From Paludibacteraceae bacterium (lineage in GTDB: Bacteria; Bacteroidota; Bacteroidia; Bacteroidales; Paludibacteraceae): a stretch of 50,895 nt of DNA. A model generated the notes under the pieces. The model was not told the origin of the DNA. It saw only the letters and a program-made list of their open reading frames with translations, and did no database searches. Every line of letters begins with the position of its first letter. The stretch's first letter is position 1. Where the stretch lies: positions 1 through 50,895 of the forward strand of contig JAFXPY010000054.1 in the NCBI GenBank assembly GCA_017527495.1. Reading direction: 5' to 3'. The translations under genes were made by a program, and so were the position numbers. Shown here one piece after another: positions 8,881-17,052 of the stretch.

Positions 8881-9009
8881 GTCATCAATTATCAACAATT
8901 AAAGAAAATTATTCGCTTGATTTGTTTTCTAAACAAGGTTCACAAATTAAACAAATTAATCAAATTAAACTAATTATTCGTTTCAATTCGTCAAATTCGT
9001 TTTCTAAAA
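8881..9009. repeat. 130-bp AT-rich direct repeat, copy C
   Basis: This second full copy is 346 bp downstream of copy A and differs by only a few substitutions. Its right end lies 24 bp before the sigma-54-type promoter of lon. That position is compatible with upstream activator sites. Confidence 0.9.
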
Positions 9010-9032
9010 CAACATTAGCTTTATTTCGCAGT

Positions 9033-9049
9033 TTGGCACGAGTTTTGCA
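9033..9049 (+). promoter_or_regulatory. sigma-54 (RpoN) type promoter of lon
   Basis: TTGGCACG-AGTT-TTGCA matches the -24/-12 consensus, with GG at 9035-9036 and GC at 9047-9048 exactly 12 bp apart. No TAnnTTTG element is visible between here and the gene. The start site is inferred near 9060, giving an 85-nt leader. Confidence 0.72.
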
Positions 9050-9100
9050 AATTAACCTACAAAAACAAAAATTAATACTTTTTTATCAATAATTCAACAA

Positions 9101-9125
9101 AATATGTCGGTTAAGCTGACATATT
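9101..9125 (+). other. leader hairpin upstream of lon
   Basis: AATATGTC (9101-9108) pairs with GACATATT (9118-9125) around a 9-nt loop, ending 19 nt before the lon ATG. It would be part of the mRNA leader if transcription starts at the sigma-54 promoter. It could alternatively be a DNA operator. Confidence 0.5.
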
Positions 9126-9144
9126 GTCAGTATTTTATATAATT

Positions 9145-11517
9145 ATGAGTGAATTTGAGGAAATAATCCCTATCCAAACAGAATTGGAAAATTTGCAACA
9201 AGTTGTGCCTAATGATGGAGATTTGATGCCTATTCTTACTTTGCGCAATAAAGTGCTTTTCCCTGACATTATGTTGCCTATATCTATAGCACGGCAATCA
9301 TCGCTGCAAATTGCTCAGATGGCTTACGAGAGGCAAATACCTATTGCTGTGTGCTGTCAGAAAGAAGCAGAGAAAGAGATTCCATCTTTCAACGATATAT
9401 ATCATGTAGGTACTTATGCATATATCGTCAAAGTTCTTGAATTGCCCGACAATTCTCACATGGCCATAATTAAAGGTCAGAAACGCATACAGGTGACAGA
9501 AGTAACTCAAGACCTACCCTACCTTATTGGTAGAGTTAATGTTTTGCATGAGGACTTATCGAAAATACAAAATAACTCGTCGTTCGATGCAACCATAATG
9601 CAAGTTAAGGAACTTGCCACAGACATATTCCGCAGCACAAATATGCCGGCAGAGCTTACACGTGCTATGCGCTCAATCACTGATCCTGTTTCATTTATTA
9701 ATTATATATGTGTCAATTATAGTTTCAACATAGCTGACAAACAGACACTTCTTGAAGAAACAGATTTTGTTAAACGCACTGACTCTGTTCTCTCCCTACT
9801 CCATAAAGAAAAACAGATGCATGAGCTCAAGCAGTCAATCACGGAGCGTACTCGTGGCGAGTTGTCGAAACAACAGCGAGAATACTTCTTGCAGCAACAG
9901 ATTCAGACTATTCAAAAAGAGCTTGGCGACACAAGTGAGCAAGAGATAGAACAAATGCGCAAAGATGGTCAAAAGAAAAAATGGAATCAGACTACGGCAG
10001 ATTTTTTTGAGAAAGAGCTCAAAAAACTTGAACGCATGCCTGCCCACTCTCCTGACTACTCAACCCAATATGCCTTTTTGCAACTCATGCTCGAACTTCC
10101 GTGGAACGAATACAGCGAAGACAACTACGACATCAAACGTGCGGAAACCATACTAAATACAGACCATTATGGAATGGAAGAAGTCAAAGAACGCATTCTT
10201 GAATTCTTGTCTGTACTGAAGATGAAAGGCAATATGAAATCGCCGATTATATGTCTTTATGGTCCTCCGGGTGTTGGTAAGACTTCTCTGGGCAAATCAA
10301 TAGCTCAGTCTCTTGGCAGAAAATATGCTCGCATCTCACTTGGTGGTTTGCATGATGAAGCAGAGATACGCGGACACCGTCGTACATATATTGGTGCGAT
10401 GCCGGGGCGTATCATACAGAACATTCAAAAAGTTGGAACTTCAAATCCTGTCTTTGTGCTTGATGAGATTGACAAGATTTCCAACGACTACCATGGTGAT
10501 CCTTCGTCGGCATTGCTCGAAGTGCTTGACCCTGAACAAAATTCTACATTCCACGACAACTATCTCGACACCGACTACGACCTCTCCAATGTTCTATTTA
10601 TAGCCACGGCAAACTCACTCAACACCATTCCGCGTCCGCTGCTCGACCGTATGGAACTCATTGAGATGACCGGCTATCTGCTTGAAGAAAAGATAGAAAT
10701 AGCCAAACGCCATCTCATTCCAAAGGTGATGAAAGAACATGGCTTGGAAAACGATAAGATTGTATTTGACGACTCAATTATTACCAATATCATAGAGAAC
10801 TACACACGCGAATCCGGTGTTCGTGAATTGGAACGACAAATAGGTCGTGTAGTGCGTAAAGTGGTTAAATGTATGGCAATGGAAGAAAATTATAATACGA
10901 CTATCACTTCCGACGATTTGACCACATATCTTGGCAAACCGCGCTATAGCAAAGACATTTATGAAAACAACGACTATGTTGGTGTGGCAACAGGTTTGGC
11001 ATGGACTCAAGTTGGAGGCGAGATATTGTTTATCGAGACAAGTCTTAGCTCTTCCAAACAACCTTCGCTCAAACTGACCGGTAATCTCGGTGATGTGATG
11101 AAAGAATCGGCAACCATCGCGCTTGAATATATTCACTCACACGCCGCAGACCTCGGAATTAAAGCCGAAAAATTTGAGAAAAACAGTGTTCATATACATG
11201 TGCCAGAAGGAGCAATTCCTAAAGACGGACCATCGGCAGGTATCACAATAACAACTGCCCTTGCAAGTGCTTTTACTGGCAGGAAGATACGCGAACGCGT
11301 TGCTATGACCGGCGAAATGACGCTTCGCGGCAAAGTGTTGCCCGTTGGAGGTATAAAAGAAAAAATACTTGCTGCCAAAAGAGCCGGCATAACAGACATC
11401 GTGTTGTGTAAAGACAACCAAAAAGATATTGAAGAAATTAACCAACAATATGTCAAAGGAGTAAACTTCCATTATGTTACTGACATACATGAAGTTTTCG
11501 ACTTTGCGTTGTTATAA
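9145..11517 (+). CDS. lon: ATP-dependent protease Lon
   Basis: Lon is an AAA+ serine protease that degrades misfolded and regulatory proteins in the cytoplasm. Seen in 790 aa: the N-terminal substrate-binding LON domain (LMPILTLRNKVLFP), a long coiled-coil stretch (about 210-300), Walker A GPPGVGKTSLGKS (from residue 373), Walker B VFVLDEIDK, and the protease dyad Ser697 (KDGPSAG) with Lys740 (GGIKEK). I chose the ATG at 9145 over the TTG at 9124, because residues from the latter are not lon-like and fall in the leader hairpin. The promoter is of the sigma-54 type, not the usual heat-shock arrangement. A small secreted protein follows in the same transcript. Confidence 0.97.
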   Translation: MSEFEEIIPIQTELENLQQVVPNDGDLMPILTLRNKVLFPDIMLPISIARQSSLQIAQMAYERQIPIAVCCQKEAEKEIPSFNDIYHVGTYAYIVKVLELPDNSHMAIIKGQKRIQVTEVTQDLPYLIGRVNVLHEDLSKIQNNSSFDATIMQVKELATDIFRSTNMPAELTRAMRSITDPVSFINYICVNYSFNIADKQTLLEETDFVKRTDSVLSLLHKEKQMHELKQSITERTRGELSKQQREYFLQQQIQTIQKELGDTSEQEIEQMRKDGQKKKWNQTTADFFEKELKKLERMPAHSPDYSTQYAFLQLMLELPWNEYSEDNYDIKRAETILNTDHYGMEEVKERILEFLSVLKMKGNMKSPIICLYGPPGVGKTSLGKSIAQSLGRKYARISLGGLHDEAEIRGHRRTYIGAMPGRIIQNIQKVGTSNPVFVLDEIDKISNDYHGDPSSALLEVLDPEQNSTFHDNYLDTDYDLSNVLFIATANSLNTIPRPLLDRMELIEMTGYLLEEKIEIAKRHLIPKVMKEHGLENDKIVFDDSIITNIIENYTRESGVRELERQIGRVVRKVVKCMAMEENYNTTITSDDLTTYLGKPRYSKDIYENNDYVGVATGLAWTQVGGEILFIETSLSSSKQPSLKLTGNLGDVMKESATIALEYIHSHAADLGIKAEKFEKNSVHIHVPEGAIPKDGPSAGITITTALASAFTGRKIRERVAMTGEMTLRGKVLPVGGIKEKILAAKRAGITDIVLCKDNQKDIEEINQQYVKGVNFHYVTDIHEVFDFALL

Positions 11518-11530
11518 ACAAATAAGCCTT

Positions 11531-11998
11531 ATGAAACGATTATTTGCTTTTGTTTTCACACTATGCCTAACACTGAGCATTAGTGCGGCTGATTACCTGA
11601 CATTCAGCAATTACGACATCAAACAACTCGGCAAAACCGATACTGTTGCTATTTCGTATGACCTATCGGAAGTTAATTCTAATCTTACTGAAAAAGAAAA
11701 GACTAAACTTCATAAGTTCATACTCAAGACTTTCAAGAAAAAATGTAAAAACTCCTTTGTCTTGGTTGAAAATCAACAAGCTCCCTACTCTGTTGTTGTT
11801 AAACTTACATTTTTGGAGTCATACGCCGACAAAGACAATGCTATTGTCAGCGGAACAATAGTATTCAAAGACGCATCGGGCAAAGAGATAACAACAATCA
11901 CACTCAACCGATTTGGCGGTGGCGATAAACGTGGTCATTTCAAACAACAACGACAAGTTGCAAAAGAAATTATCGACTACCTAAGTATATTCTTATAA
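11531..11998 (+). CDS. secreted hypothetical protein downstream of lon
   Basis: I do not recognise the family. The 155-aa product has an N-terminal signal peptide (MKRLFAFVFTLCLTLSISAA, cleavage near residue 20). A periplasmic mixed alpha/beta domain follows, with a GTIVFKDASGKEI beta stretch and a C-terminal helix. I chose the ATG at 11531 because it gives a proper signal peptide. The longer frame from 11474 overlaps lon. It is 13 nt after lon and before a strong terminator, so it shares the lon transcript and is presumably induced under the same conditions. It may be an envelope-stress protein, but that is inference only. Confidence 0.75.
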   Translation: MKRLFAFVFTLCLTLSISAADYLTFSNYDIKQLGKTDTVAISYDLSEVNSNLTEKEKTKLHKFILKTFKKKCKNSFVLVENQQAPYSVVVKLTFLESYADKDNAIVSGTIVFKDASGKEITTITLNRFGGGDKRGHFKQQRQVAKEIIDYLSIFL

Positions 11999-12005
11999 TT
12001 TTTAG

Positions 12006-12028
12006 GCGTACTCGCAAGTACGCTTTTT
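12006..12028 (+). terminator. intrinsic terminator after the lon operon
   Basis: GCGTACT (12006-12012), loop CGCA, AGTACGC (12017-12023), then TTTTT. This is a compact, canonical rho-independent terminator. Confidence 0.88.
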
Positions 12029-12068
12029 CTGTTTTGTTTTTCTTTAATCACAAAAAACACAAATAATT

Positions 12069-13433
12069 ATGCAAAAAATATTAAGCATTTTCGCGGCATT
12101 ATTGATAGCGTTTTCTGCAAGTGCTTCAAGTGTTGAATCTTTTGTGCACACTCCAAATTGTGGAACAAATGAGGGCACAAACAAACGCACCTTTACCACA
12201 GAACATTTCTCAATCGTCATGGAAAAAGGTCCATCGTCCGGCGACCAACTTTCCGGTGATGACCTACCCGATTTGCGCGTATTCAAAAACTCTACTCTGA
12301 CTATTAGTGCAAGCAAAAGTATAGGCAATATTGATTCAGTCAAGATATATTGCATTTTTGTAGGCAAATCATCGCAACAATCTTTCCTCAATGCCACTTA
12401 CAGAGATAATGTCGGCAATACGATGATTATTCCATCATTTGTTGACGACACCTGTTGTCTTCTCTCACCTACGAGTGTGCTGACCAATTTCAGCATCGTT
12501 GCATCTGCCAACCAAATGAGAATATCACAAATTGATTTCTACTATTCCGACAATGCCACTCTCACACCGATGATTGTGGCAGATTCTTTGGTTGATTTCG
12601 GAACCGTCGTTGTTGGTTCAAAACACACCAAAACAATTGATATCAAACTTTATAATGTTGATGAAACACCTCAAATAATTTTGCCTACAGAACAGACATT
12701 GTTTAGTTTCGACTTCAGCAAACTAACCAAAGATGGCGGACCTATTGAAATCACACTTGATGCTCAAAAAACAGGACATTTTGAAACACAATTTAGTATT
12801 TCAGTACAAGGTGTCAATCATGAGATTGGCATACAATGTGTAGTTGTTTCCACCGGTGAAGCAGATGGTTCGCACGAACATCCCTACTCTGTCAGCGACA
12901 TAATCACACTCAATCACGCTCTCAATTCAACTCAAGCATGGGTGGAAGGTTACATCTGGGGTAAGCCCAAAAACACAGGAGAGATAGACGACAAAGTGAG
13001 CGATGATGGCATTGCATTGGGCCAAACACCAGAATATAATCCGGAAACAGACAGATATAATTTCGTGCCGGTACAAATTCCGAATACAAACAATCTGCGA
13101 GAAGAACTCGGAATCATGTCTAACCCGCAAAACATTGGCCGCAGAGTTCTTGTTTATGGCACACTCGACAAATACTATGACATGCCCGGATTGAAAAATA
13201 CCTCACAATACGAATGGCTCGACACAATTCCAAACAGTCTGCAATCGCAAACGCAAGAGCAAATAAGAATAACAAAAACGGCAATACTCAATCCAAACAA
13301 TGCTCAACTGCAACTTTTCAATATTGCAGGACAACTCGTAGCCAATACCAATAAAGACATCAACACAACAAATCTCAATCACGGAATATACATTCTCAAA
13401 ATCAACAATAAGGCAAGAAAAATAACACTATAA
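12069..13433 (+). CDS. T9SS-secreted protein with DUF6359-like OB domain
   Basis: This 454-aa exported protein has a signal peptide (about 1-19, ending FSASAS). Residues 20-150 are beta-rich, and residues 150-260 form an Ig-like ASPM/choice-of-anchor-like segment (DSLVDFGTVVVGSKHTKTI). At about 264-385 is a domain with SHEHPYSVSDII, AWVEGYIWG and RRVLVYGTLDKYY, typical of the DUF6359 OB-like domain of Bacteroidota. The last 65 residues form a type A sorting domain (LQLFNIAGQLV, then LNHGIYILKI), which directs export by the type IX system and cleavage or anchoring at the surface. It stands alone between two terminated units. Its ligand is unknown. Confidence 0.8.
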   Translation: MQKILSIFAALLIAFSASASSVESFVHTPNCGTNEGTNKRTFTTEHFSIVMEKGPSSGDQLSGDDLPDLRVFKNSTLTISASKSIGNIDSVKIYCIFVGKSSQQSFLNATYRDNVGNTMIIPSFVDDTCCLLSPTSVLTNFSIVASANQMRISQIDFYYSDNATLTPMIVADSLVDFGTVVVGSKHTKTIDIKLYNVDETPQIILPTEQTLFSFDFSKLTKDGGPIEITLDAQKTGHFETQFSISVQGVNHEIGIQCVVVSTGEADGSHEHPYSVSDIITLNHALNSTQAWVEGYIWGKPKNTGEIDDKVSDDGIALGQTPEYNPETDRYNFVPVQIPNTNNLREELGIMSNPQNIGRRVLVYGTLDKYYDMPGLKNTSQYEWLDTIPNSLQSQTQEQIRITKTAILNPNNAQLQLFNIAGQLVANTNKDINTTNLNHGIYILKINNKARKITL

Positions 13434-13454
13434 GCATAAATTTCAATCAAAAAA

Positions 13455-13486
13455 TTTGGCTGTTAAGTTAAAAACAATTAACTTTA
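13455..13486 (+). promoter_or_regulatory. promoter of the acyltransferase-GT2 operon
   Basis: TTTG (13455-13458) and TAACTTTA (13479-13486) are 20 bp apart. The last base of the -7 element deviates from G. The inferred leader to the ATG at 13527 is about 33 nt. Confidence 0.7.
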
Positions 13487-13526
13487 CAACGCAAATTTTT
13501 TATTAACAACAAAAACACATAGCATT

Positions 13527-13865
13527 ATGAAACAAGAAGATGATGATTTGGATTTGATTTATGACGACGATGAGTGTGTAGATTTTATCTACAATTGGAT
13601 CTCAGAGCAAGACCGCAAACACATCCTCAAAGACGATATTCAATTAGTTCTTGACGGAATCTATGAATTCTACGAAAGCAAGGGACTTATTGAAGACGAC
13701 ACAACAGAAGAAGCCAATATCGATGAAGATGAGATGCACGAGTTTATTCGCCAATATGCAAAGCAGGAAAACTCAAAAATCTCAGACGCAACAATTCAAC
13801 TAATCCTTGCCGGTGAGTATGAATACGGACTCGAAAAAGGTATCTACGAAGAAGATGTTGAATAA
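13527..13865 (+). CDS. acidic hypothetical protein with internal duplication
   Basis: The family is not recognised. The 112-aa soluble protein is strongly acidic, with a run of Asp/Glu at residues 4-16 and again at 57-69. Two similar halves are visible. Residues 19-58 (DFIYNWISEQDRK, DDIQLVLDGIYEFYESKGL) align with 72-110 (EFIRQYAKQENSK, ATIQLILAGEYEYGLEKGI), so it arose by duplication of a 40-residue helical unit. It is the first gene of an operon and overlaps the acyltransferase start by one base (TAATG). It may act with that enzyme, but nothing in the sequence shows how. Confidence 0.75.
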   Translation: MKQEDDDLDLIYDDDECVDFIYNWISEQDRKHILKDDIQLVLDGIYEFYESKGLIEDDTTEEANIDEDEMHEFIRQYAKQENSKISDATIQLILAGEYEYGLEKGIYEEDVE

Positions 13866-14719
13866 TGAGATTCGTCAAACTATATAGTCGTTTGCCGTTA
13901 TGGTATCATTATGCAATAGGGGACATAATCTTGTTTCCCCTATTGTATCATATTATACGCTATCGACGCCGTTTGGTAAGAAAAAACCTTAATAATGCTT
14001 TTCCTGAAAAAACTTGGAAAGAAATAAAACTGCTTGAACGAGATTTCTATCATTTCTTTTGCGACTCAATTGCCGAAACTATCTATGGTTATTCTGCACC
14101 TAAAGACCAAATCACCAAACGAGCCAAATTCAACAACCTCTATTTGCTCGAACAAGCTGCACAACAATATGGCGGAGCTATAGCCATGCTCGGACATATC
14201 GGAAATTGGGAATGGATAGCCGACTATAGCAACCAACTCGAAGACACGACCATACAGAGTTACAACGTGTACAGAAAACTTAAAAACAAATTTTTCGACC
14301 AACTCATGATCGACATACGCCGCCAACGAGGAGGCGACGAATTGGAAAAGAAAATTGTTTTCCGCCACGTAATCAACAACAAAAAACAAAACATACCATC
14401 CATTTATGCTCTCTTGAGCGACCAAAAACCCTCATTTTTTGCTCTCGACTATTGGACACAATTTCTCAATCAAGACACACCGATGCTCACAGGAGCAGAA
14501 ACAATAGCAAAAAAAATGAAGTTTCCGGTGCTTTATGTACATATCAAACGAATAAAGCGCGGCTATTATGAAGCAACAATAGAAATGATAGCAGAGCATC
14601 CGGATGAAATGCAACCATACGAAATTACAGAGATATACACTCGAAAATTAGAACAAAACATATTGGAAAATCCTGCCCTATGGCTTTGGACACACAACAA
14701 ATGGAAATTCAAACGATAA
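13865..14719 (+). CDS. lysophospholipid/lipid A acyltransferase (LpxL/HtrB-like)
   Basis: This is a member of the bacterial lipid A biosynthesis acyltransferase family (PF03279). It transfers an acyl chain to a Kdo-lipid A precursor at the inner membrane. Seen in 284 aa: an N-terminal hydrophobic anchor (about 10-32) and the catalytic H-x4-E motif in LGHIGNWEW. The expected C-terminal LWTHNKWK region is also present, where family members end in WxHxRWK. Which acyl position it modifies cannot be told. The neighbouring GT2 gene, 4 nt downstream, supports an envelope-glycolipid operon. Confidence 0.9.
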   Translation: MRFVKLYSRLPLWYHYAIGDIILFPLLYHIIRYRRRLVRKNLNNAFPEKTWKEIKLLERDFYHFFCDSIAETIYGYSAPKDQITKRAKFNNLYLLEQAAQQYGGAIAMLGHIGNWEWIADYSNQLEDTTIQSYNVYRKLKNKFFDQLMIDIRRQRGGDELEKKIVFRHVINNKKQNIPSIYALLSDQKPSFFALDYWTQFLNQDTPMLTGAETIAKKMKFPVLYVHIKRIKRGYYEATIEMIAEHPDEMQPYEITEIYTRKLEQNILENPALWLWTHNKWKFKR

Positions 14720-14723
14720 AACT

Positions 14724-15725
14724 ATGAAATGTGCTGTTATAATACTCAATTGGAATGGCGAAAAATATCTTGACCAATTTCTACCATCAGTCGTTGAACA
14801 TACAAAAATTGACGGCGTTCAAGTTATACTTGCCGACAATGGCTCAACCGACAATTCAATTGAGCTGACTCGCCGACACTATCCTGAAATCAAAGTTTTG
14901 CCTCTTGACAAAAACTACGGATTTGCCGAAGGTTACAATCAGGCTATTAATCAAATAGAAGCAGAATATATCTTACTCCTAAATAGCGATGTAGAAGTAA
15001 CCCCACATTGGCTCGAGCCTATGCTCAACTATCTTGACGAGCATAAAGACATTGCTGCATGTCAACCCAAAATCAGAGCCTACAACAACCGAACACATTT
15101 CGAACACGCAGGAGCAGCAGGCGGTATGCTCGACAAATTTGGCTACCCCTATTGTCGCGGACGCATACTTGGTTATGCCGAACCTGACAACGGACAATAC
15201 GACACCATTCAAAATATCTTTTGGGCGTCAGGAGCGTGTATGCTTGTCAGACGGCAAGACTATATCAATGCAGGCGGGTTAGACAAAGATTTCTTTGCCC
15301 ATCAAGAGGAAATAGACCTCTGCTGGAGATTATTGTGCAGAGGTAAGAAAATTGTTACCATACCACAATCGGTAGTTTACCATGTCGGAGGTGCATCGCT
15401 GTCATATCAAAGTCCGAGAAAGACATATCTCAATTTTCGCAATAATTTGTTCCTTCTCTACAAAAATTTGCCACAAAACAAGCTGTGTACTATTCTCTGT
15501 ATTCGTTTCTTTATGGATTACATCGCAGCTATGCAGTTTCTGCTCACCGGTCAGTGGGGATATTTCAAAGCCGTACTACAAGCACGCTACGACTACCATA
15601 AAGACAAATCACTCTATCGACCCAAACGCAAAGAAAATCTCAAAAATGCTATCGTCCCCTACCCCGAAGAAATATGTAACCGTAGCATTGTTTGGGACTA
15701 TTATATCAGACATAAGAGACATTAG
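14724..15725 (+). CDS. glycosyltransferase family 2
   Basis: This GT-A-fold, rhamnosyltransferase-like enzyme (333 aa) probably acts at the inner face of the cytoplasmic membrane. Seen: the N-terminal VIILNWNG, ADNGSTDNS (nucleotide-binding Asp), LLNSDVEV (metal-binding DxD position) and the C-terminal AHQEEIDLCWR with the presumed catalytic base, then VVYHVGGASL. It probably adds a sugar to LPS or another surface glycan. It is 4 nt after the acyltransferase gene. Its stop codon TAG (15723-15725) lies inside a CGCTG-type repeat, and a strong terminator follows at 15804. Confidence 0.9.
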   Translation: MKCAVIILNWNGEKYLDQFLPSVVEHTKIDGVQVILADNGSTDNSIELTRRHYPEIKVLPLDKNYGFAEGYNQAINQIEAEYILLLNSDVEVTPHWLEPMLNYLDEHKDIAACQPKIRAYNNRTHFEHAGAAGGMLDKFGYPYCRGRILGYAEPDNGQYDTIQNIFWASGACMLVRRQDYINAGGLDKDFFAHQEEIDLCWRLLCRGKKIVTIPQSVVYHVGGASLSYQSPRKTYLNFRNNLFLLYKNLPQNKLCTILCIRFFMDYIAAMQFLLTGQWGYFKAVLQARYDYHKDKSLYRPKRKENLKNAIVPYPEEICNRSIVWDYYIRHKRH

Positions 15726-15766
15726 ACCGCTAACGCTGTGAGAACAAAGACCGCTGACGCTGAAAG
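15720..15766. repeat. GACCGCTnACGCTG repeats at the GT2 gene end
   Basis: Two units, AGACCGCTAACGCTGTGAG and AGACCGCTGACGCTGAAAG, start within the stop codon of the GT2 gene. Each holds a doubled CGCTR core and ends in a stop triplet (TGA). They are the same family as those at 24834, 38120 and 50763. Confidence 0.85.
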
Positions 15767-15803
15767 AGTATTCGTGTTGCTCTCATAGTTCCCTTTATAA
15801 TTT

Positions 15804-15829
15804 TGCGGCAATGCCATTGCCGCATTTTT
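15804..15829 (+). terminator. intrinsic terminator of the GT2 operon
   Basis: TGCGGCAA (15804-15811), loop TGCCA, TTGCCGCA (15817-15824), then TTTTT. It is a near-ideal rho-independent terminator in the gap between converging genes. Confidence 0.92.
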
Positions 15830-15839
15830 ATAGACAGCG

Positions 15840-15877
15840 TTTCCCCTTTCACTTTCCCCTTTCACTTTTCCCTTTTC
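15840..15877. repeat. CCCCTTTCACTTT tandem repeat at the RAYT 3' end
   Basis: A 13-bp unit is repeated about 2.5 times. On the transposase strand it reads GTGAAAGGGGAAA. The TGA of the transposase gene lies in the first unit. The same GAAAAGTGAAAGGGGAA string ends the gene at 50391-50738. Confidence 0.8.
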
Positions 15878-17001
15878 ACCAATATTTCCGCAATGCAATT
15901 GTTTGCCACCATTCGCCATCTTTTTGAGGTATGTGGCAAAGAGACATAATCTTGATGCTTGACTTCGGCTTTATTGCGCAGTGCCTGTTCTGTCAGTGTT
16001 ACGACCAGCTCGCTCTCCAATGTCGCTGCCGTAGGCTCCAACAGCAGAAGTCGTCCTGCGGAGCAAGCCTCGAAATACACTCCTCCTGGCTTATAATAAC
16101 GCTCGTGTTCTGATCCTGTCGGTGGAAAACCATCGTTCAAAACCACCACAACCGGCAATCCTGCCTCGCGTATAGCTCGTACAATCTGTTTCTCTCCGGC
16201 ACTGATTGCGCCGCTGTAACTCACAGTACCTTTTTCTGCCGCTTGCAAAGTAGAGGTTTGTTGTGCGACTATTTGCTCTGCTGAAGCACTGCGCGAACAT
16301 TCAATAGCCTGCCGTTGCGGATAGTCGAGTAAGAAGAGATTGCCCATGGCGGTGAAAGTCAGGCCTTCTACCTGCAGTTCACGGCGCAAACGGAACAAAT
16401 CAGGGTTCAGCCTACGCAGCATAGCCCGACGGGGGTTGTCGTGGATATAGGCAATCATAGTATCCAACTGTCCCTTGCGAGATAAGGTGCGGATAAAAGG
16501 AGCAGAGAAAAGCGGCGGATGCTTAGAATCACTGTGAAGTGGCTTGAAGTCATTAAGGGGAGGCTGTTTATATTTCTCGGCAGATGTCATCTGCCGATTT
16601 ATATCAACGGCTGCGTTTGGCTCAATGATTACGTTTGGCTCAGTTGTTGCATTGGGCACTTTGGCTACCTGCAATTCAGCGGTAGCCATGTATTTCCAGC
16701 CTTGGCGCATGCCGCGCGCAATCTCTTTCACTGAAACGCCGCAGTCCTCTGTAAGCCAAATAAGCACATGTATATGATCCGGCATCAATTGTTTAGCAAG
16801 TAGCCGACAGTAGGGCCGACGATTCTGGAGTGCATTCAAATCATGAGAGATAGCACTGCCCAACTTACTCGGCACTATTCGTGCTACACCATCTATCATT
16901 TGCAATTCTCCTAATATAGGCACACGGTCTCGGACAACAAAAGTGAGGTGATATATGCCTTCTCCCTTGAAAATATCCTTATGCCACTTCCAAGTAAACA
17001 T
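15862..17001 (-). CDS. REP-associated Y1 transposase with extra C-terminal domain
   Basis: This HUH-superfamily single-strand transposase resembles the RAYT group. Seen in 379 aa: the HUH motif in MPDHIHVLIWL (His76, His78), the catalytic Tyr185 in AYIHDNPRRAM, and between them a low-complexity linker (about 112-160) with EPN repeats. The usual RAYT ends near residue 220. Here about 160 residues follow. Of these, 260-325 (SGAISAGEKQIV, LPVVVVLNDGFPP, GGVYFEACSAGRLLLLEP) look like a Rossmann-type DprA/SLOG fold. That assignment is inference from pattern. The gene is visibly richer in G+C than its neighbours, which suggests transfer. It sits where two long opposing transcription units meet. It appears intact. 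Confidence 0.85.
   Translation of the reverse strand: MFTWKWHKDIFKGEGIYHLTFVVRDRVPILGELQMIDGVARIVPSKLGSAISHDLNALQNRRPYCRLLAKQLMPDHIHVLIWLTEDCGVSVKEIARGMRQGWKYMATAELQVAKVPNATTEPNVIIEPNAAVDINRQMTSAEKYKQPPLNDFKPLHSDSKHPPLFSAPFIRTLSRKGQLDTMIAYIHDNPRRAMLRRLNPDLFRLRRELQVEGLTFTAMGNLFLLDYPQRQAIECSRSASAEQIVAQQTSTLQAAEKGTVSYSGAISAGEKQIVRAIREAGLPVVVVLNDGFPPTGSEHERYYKPGGVYFEACSAGRLLLLEPTAATLESELVVTLTEQALRNKAEVKHQDYVSLPHTSKRWRMVANNCIAEILVKREK
16577..16597. repeat. GCAGAT palindrome inside the transposase linker
   Basis: TCGGCAGAT-GTC-ATCTGCCGA is a perfect 9-bp-arm palindrome. It codes for part of the linker at about residues 136-142 of the transposase. It shares its core with 17053-17067. It could be a REP-type hairpin recognised by the protein that it interrupts. 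Confidence 0.7.
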
Positions 17002-17052
17002 CTTGTCTATTCTTGTCGCTATATTTTCATGATATTGCAGTTTCTATTTTTC

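Noticed and set aside
8501-9092. Two small open frames of 83 and 72 codons
   Set aside because: They are read through copies of the AT-rich direct repeats, have near-identical translations only because of the DNA repeat, and have no start signals or family features.
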